A stretch of 64,000 nucleotides of DNA, taken from an uncultured Ectothiorhodospiraceae bacterium (GTDB taxonomy: Bacteria; Pseudomonadota; Gammaproteobacteria; UBA6429; Thiohalophilaceae). The notes under the pieces are model-generated. The model was not told the origin of the DNA. It saw only the letters and a program-made list of their open reading frames with translations, and made no database searches. The stretch covers positions 86,543-150,542 of the forward strand of contig CAMYJG010000010.1 in the NCBI GenBank assembly GCA_947258695.1, written 5' to 3'. Shown one piece after another: positions 26,435-35,915 of this stretch (position 1 is its first letter; each line of letters opens with the position of its first letter). A program made the position numbers and the translations under genes.

Positions 26435-26899
26435 ATGAAAATTGCATTTCCCACATTTAAAAATATTATTAAATCTCTTGTTATCGCGCTGATTCTTGCT
26501 CTAGCCGGTTATTTCATTTTCCCTTATTTAAACATTACTGAATTAGCTCCTGCCCGCTTAGTTGCTTACACCATCTTAATCAGCTCTTTTATTGCCGCTA
26601 TTGTTGCGGTCATTCCTATGGAATTCAACCTGGTGGGCTCAAAAGAAGTCTCAGTCTTTATTGGTAACCTTGCGTTTAAAGCAGGCGCTAATGATCTACG
26701 TAAATTATTTGAAGACTATGGCGATGTACATGGCGTACGTGTGATGACGGATCGTGCGACTCGTCGCCCAAAAGGCTTTGCCTTTGTTGAAATGGATAAA
26801 AAAGGTGCAAAAGCGGCGATCGCTGAACTGGATGGCACCGAATTTTTTGGACGTGATATTAAAGTGAATTTTGCTACTCGCCGAAAGCGCGCTGCCTAA
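26435..26899 (+). CDS. Membrane-anchored RNA-recognition-motif (RRM) protein
   Basis: 154 residues from ATG 26435. Two hydrophobic segments (about 12-32 and 40-61) are followed by one RRM: RNP2 VFIGNL (74-79) and RNP1 KGFAFVEM (113-120), ending in a basic tail RRKRAA. Bacterial RRM proteins are usually soluble cold-shock or Rbp-type proteins; here the domain would hang from the inner membrane facing the cytoplasm. It may bind RNA near membrane degradosome or translocon complexes, which is inference. It shares a bidirectional terminator with the FKBP gene. Confidence 0.88.
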   Translation: MKIAFPTFKNIIKSLVIALILALAGYFIFPYLNITELAPARLVAYTILISSFIAAIVAVIPMEFNLVGSKEVSVFIGNLAFKAGANDLRKLFEDYGDVHGVRVMTDRATRRPKGFAFVEMDKKGAKAAIAELDGTEFFGRDIKVNFATRRKRAA

Positions 26900-26913
26900 T
26901 TCATTAAAATAAA

Positions 26914-26940
26914 CAAAGGGCTGATTTATCAGCCCTTTTT
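26914..26940. terminator. Bidirectional rho-independent terminator
   Basis: AAAGGGCTGA and TCAGCCCTTT form a 10-bp stem with a three-base loop and T-rich flanks on the plus strand. It serves the RRM gene and lies directly past the FKBP stop of the opposite strand. Confidence 0.85.
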
Positions 26941-26944
26941 TATA

Positions 26945-27298
26945 TTAGCCCTGAACTTCTATCAACTCAACGTCGAAAACCAGAGTTGCATTAGGTGGAA
27001 TTACCCCACCCGCGCCAGCCGCACCATAGCCCATATCAGCAGGAATAATCAGGGTACGCTTACCGCCTTCTTTCATACCTGCAACCCCCTCATCCCAACC
27101 TTTAATGACCTGGCTCGCACCTAGGTTGAATGAAAAAGGGTCATTTCGATCTACCGAACTATCAAATTTTTCACCTTTGTTGTCATCTTTATCCGCATCA
27201 AATAACCAGCCAGTGTAATGAACAACAACCGGGCTACCTGCTGTTGCCTCTTTACCGCCGCCTTCTACATGGTCAATTTTTTGTAATTCGTTCGACAT
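26945..27298 (-). CDS. FKBP-type peptidyl-prolyl cis-trans isomerase
   Basis: 117 residues, single FKBP domain without signal peptide: [71 protein letters not shown]. An acidic insert ([11 protein letters not shown]) lengthens the loop after the first strand. AGGAG precedes the ATG. Cytoplasmic folding catalyst. Confidence 0.93.
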   Translation of the reverse strand: MSNELQKIDHVEGGGKEATAGSPVVVHYTGWLFDADKDDNKGEKFDSSVDRNDPFSFNLGASQVIKGWDEGVAGMKEGGKRTLIIPADMGYGAAGAGGVIPPNATLVFDVELIEVQG

Positions 27299-27504
27299 AA
27301 TATCTCCTGTTGAGGTCTGTCATTTTGTAAAAAAGTCATTTTATATTAGAGAAGCAAAATACACACTATTCATCTGCTATTTAACAATAAGAACATCTCC
27401 TAAAAGGCTATTTTACTAAAGTTTCTTCGTGATTTGTCGCTAATTAATTAAAGATGACGCGAAAGAAAGTTAATCGCCTTAAAACCCTATTATAGAAAAA
27501 AATT

Positions 27505-28470
27505 ATGAGCAACTTTATACAATCTGTCGATGAACGTACCCAGCTTGCTGGCGCAAACCGCCTGGAAATTCTCCTGTTTAGCCTGGGAATGGACAGAAAT
27601 ACCGGGCGAGAAGAGGTTTTTGGCCTAAATGTTTTCAAAATCCGTGAGGTAATCCAGGTTCCACAAATTACTCACGCTCCTGACATGCCCCCTGGTGTAA
27701 AGGGCATGGTAAGCCTACGTGGCACCATGCTGCCGGTTATCGATCTCGCTGAATTCTGCGGCATGGATGTAGAAACCCCACCCGACAAACTCATTATTAC
27801 TGAATTCAATAAGACCAGCCAGGGCATGCTGGTTCAATCAGTTGAGCAAATTATGCGCATGGAATGGAATGACATCCGTGTCCCCCCAGCAATGATGGCG
27901 CACCAGATGGGTGGCCTGGTGACGGCTGTTACAGAATTAAAAGATAAACGCATCGCCATGATCATTGATGTTGAAAAAGTGCTTAGCGAAGCAACCGGGC
28001 TCGATGAAGATGAAAGCGAATTTGATAGCATAGAAAAAACGGATTTTGAGTCCTTTATGTTGTTTGCAGATGACTCAGTGGTGGCCCGCAAGCAAATTGA
28101 AAGAACCCTGCAAAAAATGGATATCAAGTATGTCAGTGCTAAAAATGGTGATGATGCCTGGGAAAAACTCCAGGAACTGGCAACAAGGGCTGAATCCATG
28201 GGTATCCCAACTAAGGATTACCTGAAACTCATTCTGACCGATGTTGAAATGCCAGGTATGGATGGATACGTGCTAACCAAAAAAATTAAATCAGATGATC
28301 GCTTCAAAGGTATTCCTGTTCTGATGCATTCATCGTTATCTGCAGATACCAATATGGCATTGGGTAAACAAGTTGGGGCTGATCATTACCTGCCAAAATT
28401 TGATCCGGTTGAATTATCAAAAGCCGTGTTAAGTTATATCACTCCATCAAAAACCAAAGCTGAAGATTAA
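27505..28470 (+). CDS. cheV: Chemotaxis coupling protein CheV
   Basis: 321 residues: CheW-like domain (about 20-165; VFGLNVFKIREVIQ, GMVSLRGTMLPVIDLAEFCG) followed by a response-regulator receiver (about 185-315). The receiver has the acidic pair D189/D190, phosphoacceptor D246 (LTDVEMPG) and K298. It links receptors to CheA and tunes adaptation. The chemoreceptor at 42.6 kb is a possible partner. No cheA is in the window. Confidence 0.94.
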   Translation: MSNFIQSVDERTQLAGANRLEILLFSLGMDRNTGREEVFGLNVFKIREVIQVPQITHAPDMPPGVKGMVSLRGTMLPVIDLAEFCGMDVETPPDKLIITEFNKTSQGMLVQSVEQIMRMEWNDIRVPPAMMAHQMGGLVTAVTELKDKRIAMIIDVEKVLSEATGLDEDESEFDSIEKTDFESFMLFADDSVVARKQIERTLQKMDIKYVSAKNGDDAWEKLQELATRAESMGIPTKDYLKLILTDVEMPGMDGYVLTKKIKSDDRFKGIPVLMHSSLSADTNMALGKQVGADHYLPKFDPVELSKAVLSYITPSKTKAED

Positions 28471-28477
28471 TATCTAC

Positions 28478-28948
28478 TTATTTGATCCAGCGCCCGAGCT
28501 CCGGCATACGGTGCCCGTAAAATAAAATTTTTCCCTGTGGTGAAACCAGCACCAATGTTGGTGTTCCCAAGACACGATACTTCTCAGCAACATCTAAATT
28601 ATTCAGTCGTTCACTTAACACTAAATATTTTAGCTTGTTGTCTTTTACATATTCCGACACTTCAACGGGATACTCACCGCCAATATTAATGGCCGCAATC
28701 GTTAGCTTACTTTTATATTTTTCATGAGCATGGTTAAACTCTTTAATGTGAGCATAGCAATATACACATTCAACAGCCCAGAATACTAAAAGCACGTGCC
28801 CCTTTTTTCGTAAAGACGATAGTGAGTGCTCAACTTTATCCAGTGTTTTTAACTTAAACTCTGGTGCGGTATTCCCGACTTTATAACCAACCGTTGCCTG
28901 TACCTGGAAAATACTTAAACACAAAGCGAGAAGAATGCCGTATTTCAT
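28478..28948 (-). CDS. Exported TlpA-like thioredoxin-fold protein
   Basis: 156 residues with a short signal peptide or N-terminal anchor (KYGILLALCLSIFQVQA). AhpC/TSA-TlpA type domain with redox site CVYC in FWAVECVYCYAH and a cis-Pro in LGTPTLVLVS. Likely reduces disulfides in the periplasm, for example in cytochrome c maturation. ATG 28948 is chosen; AGGAG is 11 bases upstream and other in-frame ATGs lie closer to it. Confidence 0.82.
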   Translation of the reverse strand: MKYGILLALCLSIFQVQATVGYKVGNTAPEFKLKTLDKVEHSLSSLRKKGHVLLVFWAVECVYCYAHIKEFNHAHEKYKSKLTIAAINIGGEYPVEVSEYVKDNKLKYLVLSERLNNLDVAEKYRVLGTPTLVLVSPQGKILFYGHRMPELGRWIK

Positions 28949-29079
28949 AAAACTCATCACTCCTGATAATTTGAGTTAATAGTAACACATTCAGTTATGC
29001 CTTATTGCACACGACTTTAAATGATATAATTGCTGGCTTACTTCACTGCAAAAAGCAAACAAGCGGATTAACAAATACG

Positions 29080-29418
29080 ATGAACAGAATTTTTGACACC
29101 GAGCTGGATACTTTTAATGAAGATGTTATACAGGCATCCCACCAATATCCGGTACTGGTCGACTTGTGGGCAGACTGGTGTCCACCTTGCGTGGTGATCG
29201 CTCCGATACTAAAGCAAGTCATAGAAAATTATGACTCTGATATTGCACTTGCCAAGTTAGAAGTCGATGAAGGTGATAATATGAAAATCGCGGGACAATA
29301 CCAGGCACGCGGTTTTCCAACCATTTTATTTATACAAAATGGTGAAGAGAAAGCTCGCTTTAGTGGTGCAAAACCTGCCTCATTTATCGAAGATTTTATC
29401 GATCAGCATATTGAATAA
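29080..29418 (+). CDS. Thioredoxin with CPPC active site
   Basis: 112 residues from ATG 29080. LVDLWADWCPPCVVIAPIL carries the redox motif CPPC in place of the usual CGPC; cis-Pro is in GFPTILF. The motif change should alter redox potential and partner choice. No signal peptide. Upstream the frame stays open to 29005 without a ribosome site. Confidence 0.88.
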   Translation: MNRIFDTELDTFNEDVIQASHQYPVLVDLWADWCPPCVVIAPILKQVIENYDSDIALAKLEVDEGDNMKIAGQYQARGFPTILFIQNGEEKARFSGAKPASFIEDFIDQHIE

Positions 29419-29435
29419 TTAATTAAAAATTTGAA

Positions 29436-29858
29436 TTACTTTTTCTTAGATTTTTTCTTTGCTGATTTCTTCTTAGCCGTTTTCTTTTTCTTACCTGTAT
29501 AAAATACACCGGGTATCCAGGTTTTATATAACTGTGCCGTTTCATCCATTGAATCCGGATCTTGAGAGATAAAACGAAAATCATTCATACCAATCCGAAT
29601 ATGATCACCATCTTTAAGCTTATGAATATCTATTGGAGAATCATTCACGAAGGTATGATTAGTACTGTTTAAATCCTGAATCAAAAACTCAACCTTGTCG
29701 TCTGAAGCGATCACTTCAATCACGGCATGTTCTTTACTCACCAGTTCGTCATCTAAACTCACGTCGTTAGCTGCATCCCGACCAATAGTCGTACGTTGCT
29801 TTTCAAGTGATAACTTTATACCCGCACTGTTTTCTGTAAATTGAATAATTAATGCCAT
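29436..29858 (-). CDS. FHA-domain protein with a lysine-rich tail
   Basis: 140 residues. FHA core: TIGRDAANDVSLDDELVSKEHA and LNSTNHTFVND, the phosphothreonine-binding pattern (G-R, S-x-x-H, N-x-T). The last 20 or so residues are almost all Lys, Ala and Ser, which may bind nucleic acid or acidic partners. No kinase gene is nearby. It follows the three-TM protein by four bases. Confidence 0.88.
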   Translation of the reverse strand: MALIIQFTENSAGIKLSLEKQRTTIGRDAANDVSLDDELVSKEHAVIEVIASDDKVEFLIQDLNSTNHTFVNDSPIDIHKLKDGDHIRIGMNDFRFISQDPDSMDETAQLYKTWIPGVFYTGKKKKTAKKKSAKKKSKKK

Positions 29859-29862
29859 CTTA

Positions 29863-30183
29863 CTACTCAGCTAATGCGACGAAATACGGATACCAAACCG
29901 CGATAAAAATAACACTCAAAACCAGGTCAATACGCAAAATCATTTTATAGCGCTTTTGTTCAGCACCTTCGGTTTGTGTAGACCATAACTTGGCAATCAG
30001 GCTATCCAACCAGAGTAGCATGAGGAAAATCGGTGATAAAACCGGTAATAACAAAGTTGAAAATACAGGCCAGCCTTCGTAAACCGCTTCTGTGCCGGGC
30101 ACAGGCTTAAAAACAATTGAAATTAATACCGCTAACAGTAATAAGGCTCGCATCGGTCGCAAGTCCTGTAAAAAAGATTTCAT
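29863..30183 (-). CDS. Hypothetical membrane protein, 106 residues
   Basis: Three hydrophobic segments (about 12-26, 41-60, 86-103) and a strong ribosome site (GGAGG five bases before the ATG). Cotranscribed with the FHA gene. No family recognised. Confidence 0.72.
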   Translation of the reverse strand: MKSFLQDLRPMRALLLLAVLISIVFKPVPGTEAVYEGWPVFSTLLLPVLSPIFLMLLWLDSLIAKLWSTQTEGAEQKRYKMILRIDLVLSVIFIAVWYPYFVALAE

Positions 30184-30304
30184 TTATTCCTCCAAAATGA
30201 AAAAACCAGATTCTGACCTGTTTTATTTGTAATAGCCATATTATGGAACAAATCTGGATATAGCGGTATAGTTATCTTATTGTTTATTCCAATACTGGAC
30301 GGCC

Positions 30305-31159
30305 ATGGATTTAGAAGACGAAATCCTGCAAAAAATCGAAGCAAAAATGAAAGCCAATCAACTGGTTTTACCTTCGATGCCCGATGTTTTTCTACAAATA
30401 AAAAAAATCGTTGATGACCCCACCTCAAATATTGGCAATATTGCCAAGGTCATTACACGCGACCCCTCTTTGACTGTACGTATTCTTAAGGTCGCGAATA
30501 ACGCCATGTACAGAGCCAATAATGAAATCACCAACCTGCAACTCGCTATCTCGAGACTGGGCTTACAACTGGTAAGAACACTGGTCACCAGCCATGCAAT
30601 TACCCAAATGTTTAGCCAGCCAAAAGGAATTCTAAAACCGTTTTTTAGTGAACTACAGGAACACAGTACCGAAGTATCGGCCCATGCCTATGCCATTGCT
30701 GCACGCTATAGCAAGATTGATCCTGATGAGGCATTACTTGCCGGTTTAGTGCATAACATCGGCTATTTACCCATGGCAAAATGTATAGAAACCATTCCGC
30801 AAGCGGCAGAAAATCCCAAATTACTGATTGAAGTCATGGGAAAAATTCATACCCGTGTTGGTGAAATGATTTTGAAATCATGGGTATTTCCACAACATAT
30901 CATTGATGCGGCAATACAATATGTTGATCAATTTCGCTCAGGCAGTGCAATGCTTGATATGGCGGACATTATTATTATTGCCAGCCTGAATACCTATCGA
31001 GGCACAGATCATCCCTGCACCTTGCCAGACTGGTCACAGTATCCTGCGTTTAAGAAAATTGGAATTAAATCACGCGAAGAGTTGGATAAACTTGATGAGC
31101 TCAACGGTGATATTGAGAAAGCCAAAGAGATGCTAGGTTTGCCATCAAGCGTTAAATGA
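30305..31159 (+). CDS. HDOD-domain signalling protein
   Basis: 284 residues, almost entirely one HDOD domain: LPSMPDVFLQIKKIV, VITRDPSLTVRILKVANNAMY, AISRLGLQLVRTL and GLVHNIGYLPM. The His-Asp of active HD phosphohydrolases is His-Asn here (H150-N151), as is common in HDOD proteins, which act as non-catalytic regulators in chemotaxis, motility or stress. Its end overlaps the opposite-strand gene by 15 bases. Two other HDOD proteins lie at 38.1 and 44.6 kb. Confidence 0.88.
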   Translation: MDLEDEILQKIEAKMKANQLVLPSMPDVFLQIKKIVDDPTSNIGNIAKVITRDPSLTVRILKVANNAMYRANNEITNLQLAISRLGLQLVRTLVTSHAITQMFSQPKGILKPFFSELQEHSTEVSAHAYAIAARYSKIDPDEALLAGLVHNIGYLPMAKCIETIPQAAENPKLLIEVMGKIHTRVGEMILKSWVFPQHIIDAAIQYVDQFRSGSAMLDMADIIIIASLNTYRGTDHPCTLPDWSQYPAFKKIGIKSREELDKLDELNGDIEKAKEMLGLPSSVK

Positions 31160-31522
31160 GACTTTAACCTGGTTTTTGTGTTCCTGGTCAAAAATTAGAT
31201 CAAACATTACCCGTCGGCTATTTTGATCAATATCTGCTTTAACTTGTTTTAAATCAGGAAGACGGATAGCAAGATAAGAATTCATTGCCGCAATAACCGC
31301 CTCGTTATCCTGCTGCAAAGCATTCACTAATGTCAAAGCAACAAACTGGGCACGTTGTTGTTGATCGGGATTATCAATCCTCTCATCACCCAGTGTTATA
31401 CCATCATCCATTTGCCGGTCCATACGATCAAGGTATTGACGCTGTTTTTCAGGTAAATCTTTTGTGCGATCATATTCGATTAATGCTTCACCATTAAGTA
31501 AAACAACCAAATTCTCTGACAT
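31145..31522 (-). CDS. Conserved hypothetical protein, 125 residues
   Basis: Soluble, acidic, helical protein with GGAG six bases before ATG 31522. No motif I recognise. Its last 15 bases overlap the HDOD gene. It follows the exported thioredoxin-like gene on the same strand by 47 bases. Confidence 0.7.
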   Translation of the reverse strand: MSENLVVLLNGEALIEYDRTKDLPEKQRQYLDRMDRQMDDGITLGDERIDNPDQQQRAQFVALTLVNALQQDNEAVIAAMNSYLAIRLPDLKQVKADIDQNSRRVMFDLIFDQEHKNQVKVSFNA

Positions 31523-31569
31523 GCTATTCTCCGACTACAAAATCACGTAGCCGGATTCTACCTTTTCGC

Positions 31570-32112
31570 TTATTTTTGTACCACTTTTTTAACCGGGTTC
31601 TTCTTAATAAAGTCTTCAATTAACTTTGTAGGTACCGCTCCCGCTTGTGCTGCTTTTAATTCACCATCCGGAGCAAAAACCAGGAATGAGGGTGTTCCAG
31701 CAAAATATTGACCGGTGTATTTTTGATAAAGATCAGACACAAATTCCGGTTCTGCAATCAGGTTAGGGAAATCAACCGCGTGTTTTTTAATGAAGTTTTC
31801 CGCTGCTTTTTTTCGACTTTGGCCGTCGAGTGAAATACCTAAAACAGTGGCATCGGTATCTGAGTGAACCATATGAAAATCGACGTACTGGTGTGCTTCA
31901 CGGTTACAAATATGACAATCTGACGCCCACATCATCACAACTAACCATTTACCTTTTCCGAGGTGATTTTCCAATGTTTGTGGATTACCTTTAAAATCTT
32001 CAAAACCTTTCATTTCGGCTGAAGCTAAAGGCGATAATAAAAAAAGCCCTAAGAAGGCCAACAAAGCCATTTTTTGTGTAATAAAAGAGCGAAAAAATCT
32101 GGAATTATTCAT
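31570..32112 (-). CDS. Exported thioredoxin-fold protein with CHIC motif
   Basis: 180 residues with a signal peptide (ALLAFLGLFLLSPLASA). TlpA/peroxiredoxin-like domain: VVMMWASDCHICNREAHQY (redox CHIC), ISLDGQS and GTPSFLVF with the cis-Pro. Likely periplasmic reductase. It sits between gshA and a hypothetical gene, all leftward. Confidence 0.85.
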   Translation of the reverse strand: MNNSRFFRSFITQKMALLAFLGLFLLSPLASAEMKGFEDFKGNPQTLENHLGKGKWLVVMMWASDCHICNREAHQYVDFHMVHSDTDATVLGISLDGQSRKKAAENFIKKHAVDFPNLIAEPEFVSDLYQKYTGQYFAGTPSFLVFAPDGELKAAQAGAVPTKLIEDFIKKNPVKKVVQK

Positions 32113-32205
32113 GATATATCCTGCTGTACTGACTAAATTGTGTATTAAATGACATGATACTGCTATGACAAGGGCTTTAAATAGGAGTTCACTTTCTTCT
32201 TAAAT

Positions 32206-33789
32206 TTAGAGTGTCTTGGAAAAATAACGCTCTAAAAAAGTTGCAAAAGGCAATATATCATCATTTTCTATCTGTTTTTGTTTGGCGATAGAAGATTCTG
32301 ATAAATTCTTATAAAACTGAAATTGTTGAACGCTCAGCTTTTGTTTGATAAACATTTCGTGGTGCTGCTGTGACATTCGCATGGCATATTGATAAAAACC
32401 CTCGCCATAATCGCTCATCTCGGCCAGCATTTTTGCTGAAGGTGTGCATTCGGGATCAACAACTGCCTGGTGTTGTGTTTTTAAACTGGCAGAATAATTC
32501 TTTGTCTCATAAACATCATCAAGTAATTCAGCATAACCTTGCATTTGCTGCAAAATTTCACCACCCCACTGTTTAATAGAAATCGGCTTACCATTACGCG
32601 TTAATTTTAATGAAGGGTCTCTACCCTGATGTGCAGTCAACATTTCATTATTATCGATTTCTTTTTTCTCATTTGCATCAATCGACGGACTTTCATGACA
32701 AAGACAGAACAACATAAAGCTTTCAAGAAAATCAAGTTGTTCTTCATTTATACCTAATGGATGAGAGGCATTCACATCCAGTGAACGCAACTCTACATAG
32801 TCGACACCACGCTTTCTTAACGCTTCTATTGGCATTTCATATTGATTAGTTATTTGCTTGGGTCTTACCGTACTGTAATATTCATTTTCAATTTGTAAAA
32901 TATTGGCATTCAACTGCTGGTATTGGCCATCCACTTCAAGTCCGATTTTTTGGTATTCCGGGCAAGGAGTTTCAATTGCATGTTGCAAACTATTAATATA
33001 TTCATTCAAGGAATTATAATTAGCAACTACGCCTACTTCACTCTCTTTATTATTTTGATAACCAATATCACCCATGCGTAAAGATGTTGCATAGGGTTCA
33101 TAATAAGTTGTCTCATTAAAATTGATAAGTGACGTTTCTTTTCCCTGTAAGAATGACTTACATACTGCGGGTGATGCACCAAATAAATACGGAATCATCC
33201 AGCCAAATCGTTGTAAGTTTCTTAACAATGAAAAATAATTCTGCGCTATTAATTCCTGCTCAGAATATTTATCACCGGCTTTCGATATATCAAAAAATAT
33301 TGGCCAGAAATTGTCTGCAAATGAAAAATTAAAATGTACACCTGCTATCACCTGCATAACACGTCCATAGCGATGACCCAGACCACGCCGGTAAACTGTT
33401 TTCATCAAGCCTGGATTTGACGGACCATATTTTGCAAGCGGGATACTGGTTCCCCCGGCAACAACACAAGGCATACTGGTAGCCCAAAGCAGCTCATCAG
33501 CTAACTGACTATAAATATAACTTTGAGTATCACTTAAGAATTGCAATACTGTAGATGTTTCCTCAGAAGGCGGAGTAACAATTTCAAGTAATGCTTCAGA
33601 GTAGTCGGTTGTAATGTAGGGATGAGTTAAAGCTGAGCCAAGTGTCGTTGGATGAGGCGTTAGCGCCAGGCCACCTTCAGGATTAACACGCAGAGTTTCT
33701 TTTTCGAGACCAATCAGACTTTTTGTAAATAGTGATTTGTCTTTAATATCTGAAAATGCTTTGAGATAGTGTTCTGCTTTCTGATACAA
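32206..33789 (-). CDS. gshA: Glutamate-cysteine ligase
   Basis: 527 residues of the gammaproteobacterial GCS family: GLEKETLRVNPEG (ATP/metal Glu), TTDYSEALLEIVTPP, HRYGRVMQVIAGVHFNFSF and YVELRSLDVN. It makes gamma-glutamylcysteine, the first step of glutathione synthesis. TTG 33789 is used as start, with AAGGA nine bases upstream. gshB is not in the window. Confidence 0.93.
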   Translation of the reverse strand: MYQKAEHYLKAFSDIKDKSLFTKSLIGLEKETLRVNPEGGLALTPHPTTLGSALTHPYITTDYSEALLEIVTPPSEETSTVLQFLSDTQSYIYSQLADELLWATSMPCVVAGGTSIPLAKYGPSNPGLMKTVYRRGLGHRYGRVMQVIAGVHFNFSFADNFWPIFFDISKAGDKYSEQELIAQNYFSLLRNLQRFGWMIPYLFGASPAVCKSFLQGKETSLINFNETTYYEPYATSLRMGDIGYQNNKESEVGVVANYNSLNEYINSLQHAIETPCPEYQKIGLEVDGQYQQLNANILQIENEYYSTVRPKQITNQYEMPIEALRKRGVDYVELRSLDVNASHPLGINEEQLDFLESFMLFCLCHESPSIDANEKKEIDNNEMLTAHQGRDPSLKLTRNGKPISIKQWGGEILQQMQGYAELLDDVYETKNYSASLKTQHQAVVDPECTPSAKMLAEMSDYGEGFYQYAMRMSQQHHEMFIKQKLSVQQFQFYKNLSESSIAKQKQIENDDILPFATFLERYFSKTL

Positions 33790-33998
33790 GCGACTTTTTC
33801 CTTAGAGAATATGAGGCTTATTATAAGGTTTAACTAAGCAAACTGCCATTATCATTTAAGTGCTATTTCAATTTTATTAAAATATATATCATTAATTGAT
33901 AAAAGCAGAAAAGCTATTCTTAGGCAGAAAACTGATTTTTCAGCATTATTTGCCAGCGCCTGTTTCCAGTGATAGTTGTTCTTCACGAATAAATAGAA

Positions 33999-34706
33999 TT
34001 AATTAACACTATTTAGTGCCGTCACAATAACCTGATTATTTTCAATACACCACTTCAAGTCATAATCATATAATTTAATTGCGAAGTCTTTTTTTCTATT
34101 TTTCTCATCCTGGTAGGCTGGACGCGGATCAAGTTGTAAAACTTCTTTGATAACTCGTCCGAGTTGTGGATATTTTTCTTCGGCCTGAAGAATTTCTTCC
34201 CTGGCTTCGGGCGTATAAATTACTGCTAGTTTTGCTTCTGGCTTGCTCACTGCATAACCTGCTTTCGCGCTAGTAATTGAATCTGCATATGGAATATAAG
34301 GTTTAATATCAATTACAGGTGTTAAATCCAAAAAATCGCCGCCACTAATATTCAAAATAATTTTATTATTTTTTCGCTGAATACCGTGTAACTCAACAAC
34401 AGACAAACCAACAGGGTTAGGACGAAACATTGAACGACTGGCAAACACACCGATGCGTTGATTGCCACCAAGACGTGGCGGTCTTACTGTGGCATTCCAG
34501 GTTTTATTATTTATTTCATGAAAAACAAAAATGACCCAGATGTGTGAAAACGTTTCAATTTCTCGAAAAGCTTCATCCTGAGAAAACAGAGGATCAATTT
34601 CTATCGTAGCAGAAACTTTCACAAGCCCGGGCTGGCGAGGAATACCAAATTTTTCTTTATAACAAGAACGAACCGTACCTATTTGAGTAAAATGATAGTC
34701 TGACAT
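33999..34706 (-). CDS. trmO: tRNA m6t6A37 methyltransferase TrmO (YaeB)
   Basis: 235 residues matching E. coli YaeB: TQIGTVRSCYKEKFGIPRQP, FSHIWVIFVFHE, TVRPPRLGGNQRIGVFA, MFRPNPVGLSVVEL, DIKPYIPYADS and LDPRPAY. It methylates t6A at position 37 of threonine tRNAs with SAM. It lies 17 bases from zapE in the same direction. Confidence 0.94.
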   Translation of the reverse strand: MSDYHFTQIGTVRSCYKEKFGIPRQPGLVKVSATIEIDPLFSQDEAFREIETFSHIWVIFVFHEINNKTWNATVRPPRLGGNQRIGVFASRSMFRPNPVGLSVVELHGIQRKNNKIILNISGGDFLDLTPVIDIKPYIPYADSITSAKAGYAVSKPEAKLAVIYTPEAREEILQAEEKYPQLGRVIKEVLQLDPRPAYQDEKNRKKDFAIKLYDYDLKWCIENNQVIVTALNSVN

Positions 34707-34723
34707 AGCTGTGGTAATCGAAT

Positions 34724-35848
34724 TTAATCCGCCGTTCTTACTGTGCCTGTCGGGTTATGAGCCAGTTTCAGATATTGCTCAGTTCCCATTTCCGCTAAAC
34801 GACTGATTGTTCGATCAAAAGCAAACTTCATGCGCTTACCATGGTACAGAGAAGATGGCACAGCTGTCGCGTATGCTAATAATTTCACATTGTGATCGTA
34901 TATAGCATCGATAAAATGAACAAAACGTTTTGCTGCGGCATCATCCTGCTCATTAAACACCTGGATGTTACTTAATAATACAGTGTGAAAACCTTCCGCA
35001 ATTTCAATATAATCGTGAGCCGAACGGTTACTGTGACATAACTCATAAAAATCAAACCAGATAACATCATCAGCAAGAGCAATATAGTTAATTTCGCGAT
35101 TGTTGATTTCAATACTACGATTATTTTTAGGCGGGCATGGGGCTAGCTCAGTAAATTTATATAACAAAAGATCATCACTCATTTCTTTTGTATGCTCATC
35201 ATCCAGAACAAAATAATGATCACTCTCGCCTAATATATTAAAGCGATAATCTGTTCCCTCACCCAGGTCAAATTCTTCCGTATACTTCTGCAACAATTCT
35301 ATTGCATAGATAAAGCGTTCTCGCTGTAGTCCGTTTTTGTATAAATCCTGTATCGCAATATTGGATGTCGCCACCAGGGTAATACCACGTTCAAACATTG
35401 CTTTAAGCAAGCCAGCTAATAACATGGCATCGGCTATATCGTGTACATGAAATTCATCCAGGCAGAGGACGTTTATTCTTTCAGCAAGCTGACTGGCAAT
35501 AACATTAAGAGGATTTGGTGATTTTGGCAGCTCATCTAATTGTTGATGAATATCCAGCATAAAACGATGAAAATGGACACGATGCTTTTTTGTTCCGGGT
35601 AAACAGTCATAAAAACTGTCAATCAAATATGTTTTGCCACGACCCGTGCCACCCCAGAGATATAGTCCGCGCACCAGTTTCTGCTTTTTTTTGAATATCG
35701 ATGTAATAAAATTTTTATCGGGGTTAGTGGCAAGATTTAACTCTGAATATAAACGTTGAGTATGCTGCACGGCCTGCCACTGCAGATCATCTGTCTTAAT
35801 TTTTCTTTTTTGAATATCAGACTGGTAACGTTGAAGTGGCGTCATCAT
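34724..35848 (-). CDS. zapE: Cell division ATPase ZapE (AFG1-like)
   Basis: 374 residues. Walker A GGTGRGKT (66-73), Walker B LCLDEFHVHD, sensor VATSNI. Family end motifs RFVHFIDAIYDHNVKLL and SRLAEMGTEQYL are present. ZapE acts on FtsZ rings at late constriction in E. coli. Upstream partner in transcription of trmO. Confidence 0.94.
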   Translation of the reverse strand: MMTPLQRYQSDIQKRKIKTDDLQWQAVQHTQRLYSELNLATNPDKNFITSIFKKKQKLVRGLYLWGGTGRGKTYLIDSFYDCLPGTKKHRVHFHRFMLDIHQQLDELPKSPNPLNVIASQLAERINVLCLDEFHVHDIADAMLLAGLLKAMFERGITLVATSNIAIQDLYKNGLQRERFIYAIELLQKYTEEFDLGEGTDYRFNILGESDHYFVLDDEHTKEMSDDLLLYKFTELAPCPPKNNRSIEINNREINYIALADDVIWFDFYELCHSNRSAHDYIEIAEGFHTVLLSNIQVFNEQDDAAAKRFVHFIDAIYDHNVKLLAYATAVPSSLYHGKRMKFAFDRTISRLAEMGTEQYLKLAHNPTGTVRTAD

Positions 35849-35915
35849 ATTTTATACTATATAAATACAGACGACTAAAAGCAAACTAGCCATAAATGCT
35901 AAGGTAATTTTTGTA

